A DNA stretch of 35,271 nt from Halobacteriovoraceae bacterium. GTDB lineage: Bacteria; Bdellovibrionota; Bacteriovoracia; Bacteriovoracales; Bacteriovoracaceae. The notes below the pieces were generated by a model that saw only the letters and a list, made by a program, of their open reading frames with translations, was not told the origin of the DNA and did no database searches. The DNA is taken from assembly GCA_002718735.1 (NCBI GenBank), contig PBFR01000037.1, positions 1 to 35,271 of the forward strand, read 5' to 3'. This document shows positions 31,393 through 35,271 of the stretch, one piece after another. A program made the position numbers and the translations under genes. Positions within the stretch are counted from its first letter, which is position 1. Each line of letters begins with the position of its first letter.

Positions 31393-31427
31393 AACATAGG
31401 CCTATTCGGAGAGTTGTACTCTCAACT

Positions 31428-34085
31428 TTAGTTTAGGTAACTTTTTTGAAGTTCATACAACTTGTTCATTGCCTGCATTGGAGTCATATTGCTAATATCC
31501 AGTTTTTCCAACTCGTCCAAAATAGATGAGCTCATATCCTCAAAAACAATTTGTGGAAGAGGGGAGAACATATCAAGTTGATCCCTAGTTTTTTCACAAC
31601 CAACAATATTATTTTGATTGTTGGAGCTTTCCAATTGATTGAGGATTTCCCCAGATCGATTTAAAATCTCTTTTGGAAGTCCAGCAAGTTTTGCGACATG
31701 AATACCAAAACTCTGCCCAGCACCTTCTTCTATTAGCTTGTATAGAAATTGAACATTTCCATTTTCATTAATCGTTTTAACGGTTAAGTTCTTAGCTCCA
31801 GGCAGATCGTCAGCAAGCTCAATAAGTTCATGGTAGTGAGTTGAAAATAACGTCAACGCCTTTGTTTTAGAAACAAAGTATTCCACCAAAGACCAGGCAA
31901 TACTAAGCCCATCATAAGTGGATGTACCCCTGCCGATTTCATCAAGCACTATCAAAGAGTCTTCTGTTGCGTGGCGTATGATTTCAGCAGTTTCGCTCAT
32001 TTCAACCATAAAGGTTGATTGACCTTTAATAATGTCGTCGCTAGCACCCAGTCTTGAGAAAAGGTAATCTCTAATTCCAAGATCTGCACTTTGAGCGGGA
32101 ACGAAAGATCCTATTTGTGCAAGAAATTGGATTATTGCCATTTCTCTCATCACAGTTGTTTTACCGGCCATGTTTGGCCCAGTAATAAGGCCAAAGAAGC
32201 TTTCTTCATCTAGGCGCAAATCATGAGGCACAAATTGGTCTTTGATAGCTGCTTTAATTAGTGGGTGCCACGCTTTTTTTATGTTTAAAACTTTTTTGTC
32301 TTTTGAGATCTTTGGTTTTACCAAGTCGTGTTGAAATGCAGTCCAAGCAAAACTTTGGAATACATCCATTAGAGATAGAGAGTTTGCCAGTTTTAAAACC
32401 AAGTTGGAATTGGCCGCAATCTTTGAAACAAGGGAGTTGAAAATTTCTCTTTCAAGTTTGTTTAGCTTTTCTTTGGAACTTACAACTTCTTTTTCAAACT
32501 CAGCTAATTCAGGGCTCTGGTATCGCTCACTATTTACCAGAGTCTGTCTTCTAATGAACTCTTTTGGAACTTTTGAAACATGAGACTTGGAAACTTCAAT
32601 AAAGTAACCCGCAACATTGTTGTGTTTTACTTTTAAATTGGAAATCCCTGTCTCTTCTCTATATCTTGCTTCAAGCTCTATTAAAGCTCCTGTGGCATCT
32701 TTTGCAAAACTAGCAAGTTTGTCTCTTTCTTTGTTGCAACCTTTTTTGATTAGATTGCCTTTGTCGAGATTTGCTCCGATCTCGTCATTAATTGTGTTTT
32801 CGATTTCGATCTGGACTGAGGCAAGAGCTTGAAGTTCCTTTTTGCTAAACTCGGGAAGTACGTTTTTAAAGTTACCTTTAAAAAGTTGAAGAAGATCAAC
32901 GTGACTTTGATTTGATCTAGCTAGATTTATAAGGTCTCCGCCATTCACTTTTCCTGTAGAGACCTTTGCTAGAATTCTCTCAAGATCTCTAGTTTCGCTT
33001 AGGTGTTGGCGAATCTCTCTTAAATCATCATGTTTTTCAATCAAATAACTAACAAGTTCTTGTCTAGCTTGAATCAGTTTTAAGTCTCTCAATGGGGATA
33101 AGAAGACTCTTTTTAACTTCCTGGCACCCATGGAACTTTGAGTAGAGTCCATAAAACCAAGGATAGACTCTTTGTACGTCTCTCTTCTCTTTGGAAGTAT
33201 CTCTAGCCCGGCCAGCGTTGGATAAGTCACCTTCATATCAGACTCATATGAAATCAGCTGAAAAGGTCTAAAATGGTTTATGCTCTCAAGTGATTGAGTG
33301 GAGCATATATAATAACTTAGTGCTCCTATTGGGCCTACTATTTCTTTATGAAGATTTAGGACTTCATCTCTTTGGTAGGTGGCTATAAGCTTCTCGATGT
33401 AAATAGAAGTGTACTTTTCCTCAAAATACTCTTCAGATAGATGAGTCTTGAGGATGCTTTCTTGCTTTAAATACTCTTGAAGAATCTTAGAGTTATCCCA
33501 CTGTCCCAGATATGAAATAAATTCTTTTGGCCTGTAGACAGCAAGTTTTTCCACAAGGCTTTCTTCATCGGGGAAAACGAGTCCTACAAAGTCACCGGTG
33601 GTGTAATCAATTAGAATAAGATAGTGACTCTCACTTCCTTTAAAGGCACAGGCCATAAAGGAGTGGTCTTTGCTTTCACTCTTATCGAGATCAAAAGGCA
33701 TCCCTGGGGAAACAACTTGAGTCACCGCTCTTTTTACAATCCCTTTTGCTTCTTTTGGATCCTCCACCTGCTCACAAATAGCTACTTTTTTTCCAAGAGC
33801 TGTTACGCGATCAATATACGTAGCGGCAGCATGGTGTGGAATGCCGGCCATAGGAATTTTATATTCTCCAAGCTTGCCTCTGTGAGTAAGAGATATGTTT
33901 AAGAGTTTGCTTGCTTCTATTGCGTCTTCAAAGAATAACTCATAGAAATCACCCATTCTAAACATTAACATTATGCCTGGATACTGCTTTCTAATTGAGT
34001 AGTACTGCTCCATCATTGGAGTAAGTTTTGTACCTGCTTTAACAATTTCTTCGAGAGTGGCGGTTTCTACTTGTTGCACTGTCAC
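31428..34085 (-). CDS. mutS: DNA mismatch repair protein MutS
   Basis: An 885-residue MutS1-type protein (E. coli 853). The N-terminal mismatch-binding domain has MFRMGDFYELF, with the Phe-x-Glu motif at F47/E49 that stacks on the mismatch. Connector, lever and clamp domains fill about 130-600. The ATPase has Walker A GPNMAGKT (636-643), Walker B LIVLDEIGRGTSTYDG and the ABC-type histidine STHYHEL. The C-terminus has a helix-turn-helix dimerisation region ending DISNMTPMQAMNKLYELQ. MutS finds mismatches and recruits MutL. The start is GTG 34085 with AAGGAAC (plus 34090-34096) upstream; a second in-frame GTG lies two codons later. Divergent from the LptC-LptA gene. TTGACT on the minus strand (plus 34167-34172 region) lacks a good -10 partner. 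Confidence 0.96.
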   Translation of the reverse strand: MTVQQVETATLEEIVKAGTKLTPMMEQYYSIRKQYPGIMLMFRMGDFYELFFEDAIEASKLLNISLTHRGKLGEYKIPMAGIPHHAAATYIDRVTALGKKVAICEQVEDPKEAKGIVKRAVTQVVSPGMPFDLDKSESKDHSFMACAFKGSESHYLILIDYTTGDFVGLVFPDEESLVEKLAVYRPKEFISYLGQWDNSKILQEYLKQESILKTHLSEEYFEEKYTSIYIEKLIATYQRDEVLNLHKEIVGPIGALSYYICSTQSLESINHFRPFQLISYESDMKVTYPTLAGLEILPKRRETYKESILGFMDSTQSSMGARKLKRVFLSPLRDLKLIQARQELVSYLIEKHDDLREIRQHLSETRDLERILAKVSTGKVNGGDLINLARSNQSHVDLLQLFKGNFKNVLPEFSKKELQALASVQIEIENTINDEIGANLDKGNLIKKGCNKERDKLASFAKDATGALIELEARYREETGISNLKVKHNNVAGYFIEVSKSHVSKVPKEFIRRQTLVNSERYQSPELAEFEKEVVSSKEKLNKLEREIFNSLVSKIAANSNLVLKLANSLSLMDVFQSFAWTAFQHDLVKPKISKDKKVLNIKKAWHPLIKAAIKDQFVPHDLRLDEESFFGLITGPNMAGKTTVMREMAIIQFLAQIGSFVPAQSADLGIRDYLFSRLGASDDIIKGQSTFMVEMSETAEIIRHATEDSLIVLDEIGRGTSTYDGLSIAWSLVEYFVSKTKALTLFSTHYHELIELADDLPGAKNLTVKTINENGNVQFLYKLIEEGAGQSFGIHVAKLAGLPKEILNRSGEILNQLESSNNQNNIVGCEKTRDQLDMFSPLPQIVFEDMSSSILDELEKLDISNMTPMQAMNKLYELQKSYLN

Positions 34086-34244
34086 AATAGTTCCTTGATT
34101 TTCAATGACTTATGGTTTTTTGTTCAAGGATTATCTATCATAACCCGACAAGTTCAGTCAAAGATTTCCAGGGAATTAATATCTTTTAAAAGTGCTAAAC
34201 CTTTGAAATAATTAAGTTTGTTAGAAACAGAAGAAGAGCGTTTT

Positions 34245-35231
34245 ATGGTTAATTTAAGGTCCACTCTCATAACAACTTCCTTTGTGGTTGCCACTGCCTT
34301 GGTGGTTAGTAAGGCCGTTGGCATTAAAGAGGATGATATAAGCACCTCCCATGTTTTGGATGTTGAGATTATTGAGGAGTCGACATTTGAGAGCATGGAT
34401 TATTATGCTTTGCAAAACGGTTTGAAAACACTTGCACTGAACGCCAGCACTTTGAGAATTGTTAATCAAAGCGATCTCTATTTTACCCGGCCGGACGGTT
34501 TGCTCTACAATAATGCTGGAGAAGAAATTGCATTCCAAGCAAAGGAGGGCAAATTTAAAAACTTAAAAGAAGAGCTATTTCTTGATGGAGACGTTGTTTT
34601 TAAGGCCTCTGATGGAGATTATCAGGCACGTGAACTTTATTACAACGGATCAAAAGACTTCCTTGAGGCCAAGGGAACTATTGAGGCCAAGCTACTAGAT
34701 AGCTCTACTAAAGATAAAATAAACATAAGCTCTAATTATATGAGCTCTTGGATTAATGAGCAGAGATCTTTGTTCATCGGCGATGTGAATGGCCAGGTCA
34801 AAAGAGATAGAGTTTACGAAGGCTCTTTCAGTTTTAAGTCTGAGAGAATGGAGCTAAATCGCAACAAATCTCTAATCACTCTAAACCAAAATGTCTTTCT
34901 GGAACGTAATAACTACGACTTACAGGCCCAGAGGGCCGAAATTTTTCTAGAAAACTACAATAAAAAACTCAAGTATTATGTGCTTTATGACGATATTAAA
35001 CTTGTGGAGCAACTCAACACTTCTGAAGGAAACTCTCAGACAAGGAGAGCTTATTCAGAAAAACTTGAAGGCTATATGTCTCAAGGAAAGATTGTGCTTA
35101 CAGGAGCCCCACGTGTTGAGCAAGGAGATGACTTGATCAAAGGTTACCAAATAACCTTAAGAGAAAATGTCGAGTTGGTTGAGGTTGAAGAGGCCCAATC
35201 AAGTTTTAAGCTCAAAAAGGAAAAGGAATAA
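34245..35231 (+). CDS. LptC-LptA fusion protein of LPS transport
   Basis: A 328-residue protein. A single N-terminal membrane helix (about residues 8-28, LITTSFVVATALVVSKAVG) anchors it in the inner membrane. Periplasmic residues about 70-210 look like LptC/DUF1239 beta-jellyroll repeats (LYFTRPDGLLYNN, then DGDVVFKASDGDYQARELYYN). About 215-325 looks like LptA/OstA (AYSEKLEGYMSQGKIVLTGAPRVEQGDDLIKGYQITL). LptC and LptA are separate proteins in E. coli and together bridge the periplasm to pass LPS to LptDE. Probable lptB begins two bases later. Start ATG 34245 follows AGAAGAG (34230-34236); TTG 34218 would put charged residues before the anchor. An alternative is a long LptC with extra repeats. 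Confidence 0.72.
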   Translation: MVNLRSTLITTSFVVATALVVSKAVGIKEDDISTSHVLDVEIIEESTFESMDYYALQNGLKTLALNASTLRIVNQSDLYFTRPDGLLYNNAGEEIAFQAKEGKFKNLKEELFLDGDVVFKASDGDYQARELYYNGSKDFLEAKGTIEAKLLDSSTKDKINISSNYMSSWINEQRSLFIGDVNGQVKRDRVYEGSFSFKSERMELNRNKSLITLNQNVFLERNNYDLQAQRAEIFLENYNKKLKYYVLYDDIKLVEQLNTSEGNSQTRRAYSEKLEGYMSQGKIVLTGAPRVEQGDDLIKGYQITLRENVELVEVEEAQSSFKLKKEKE

Positions 35232-35233
35232 AA

Positions 35234-35271
35234 ATGGCCGAAGCATGCTTAAAAGGCAGCGAACTAAAAAA
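35234..35271 (+). CDS. lptB: Probable start of LptB, LPS export ATPase (partial)
   Basis: Only 12 codons (MAEACLKGSELK) lie in the window, starting two bases after the LptC-LptA stop with a Shine-Dalgarno AAGGAAAAGGA (35218-35228). LptB is the ABC ATPase that powers LPS extraction, and it commonly follows lptC-lptA. The short visible N-terminus is compatible with an ABC ATPase beginning, but it is too short to identify. The name rests on gene order. Confidence 0.5.
   Translation, partial: MAEACLKGSELK

Overview
This window reads as a chromosomal segment of a low-GC (roughly 40% by eye) Gram-negative bacterium with a complete LPS-type outer membrane. The combination of AT-rich DNA, a long lipid A and outer-membrane biogenesis block, a Lys/Ala H1-like protein and a lipid A diamino-sugar type oxidoreductase suggests the Bdellovibrionota, most likely a Bacteriovorax or Halobacteriovorax relative. 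That placement is inference; no rRNA or species marker is present. I see no tRNA or rRNA gene, CRISPR array, insertion sequence, prophage or clear sign of recent transfer.

Region 1 (1-12593, all plus strand) is one dense envelope operon. After the 3' end of lysS come a LolC/E-type permease and LolD (lipoprotein release), BamA (outer membrane protein assembly), a Skp chaperone, then the Raetz pathway: lpxD, fabZ, lpxA, a Gfo/Idh/MocA oxidoreductase (GnnA candidate), lpxB and lpxK. A DUF3108 lipoprotein and a GT-B glycosyltransferase follow. Most gaps are under 50 bp and many genes overlap, which points to co-transcription and translational coupling.

Region 2 (12594-19773) holds housekeeping genes. 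A 317-bp gene-free, potentially structured stretch ends in a near-consensus sigma70 promoter that fixes the start of rpsA (six S1 domains), and rpsA ends at a textbook terminator. A predicted outer membrane beta-barrel protein and a stand-alone RlmK methyltransferase lie on the minus strand. clpS-clpA is divergent from rlmK, followed by a long perfect hairpin and a histone H1-like gene built of 9-residue repeats.

Region 3 (19857-25287) is a mix: a DUF502 membrane protein, a zinc-ribbon methyltransferase, two small lipoproteins, the pepD dipeptidase with its own promoter, two small membrane proteins (one YggT-like), an unrecognised 273-residue protein and a small acidic protein.

Region 4 (25425-35271) has a DEAD-box RNA helicase, an FtsB/DivIC-like division protein with a long basic cytoplasmic tail, a DUF192 lipoprotein, aspS, then a leftward set mutS - phospholipase A2-like secreted protein - RDD membrane protein. 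The window ends with a gene that appears to fuse LptC and LptA, directly followed by the first codons of a probable lptB. The window therefore encodes much of lipid A synthesis and part of its transport, as well as lipoprotein and OMP export.

The clearest leads are the gnnA-like gene without gnnB, the LptC-LptA fusion, the PLA2-like protein, the unexplained rpsA upstream region and the apparently leaderless rlmK. I did not find convincing evidence of a wholly new multi-gene system.
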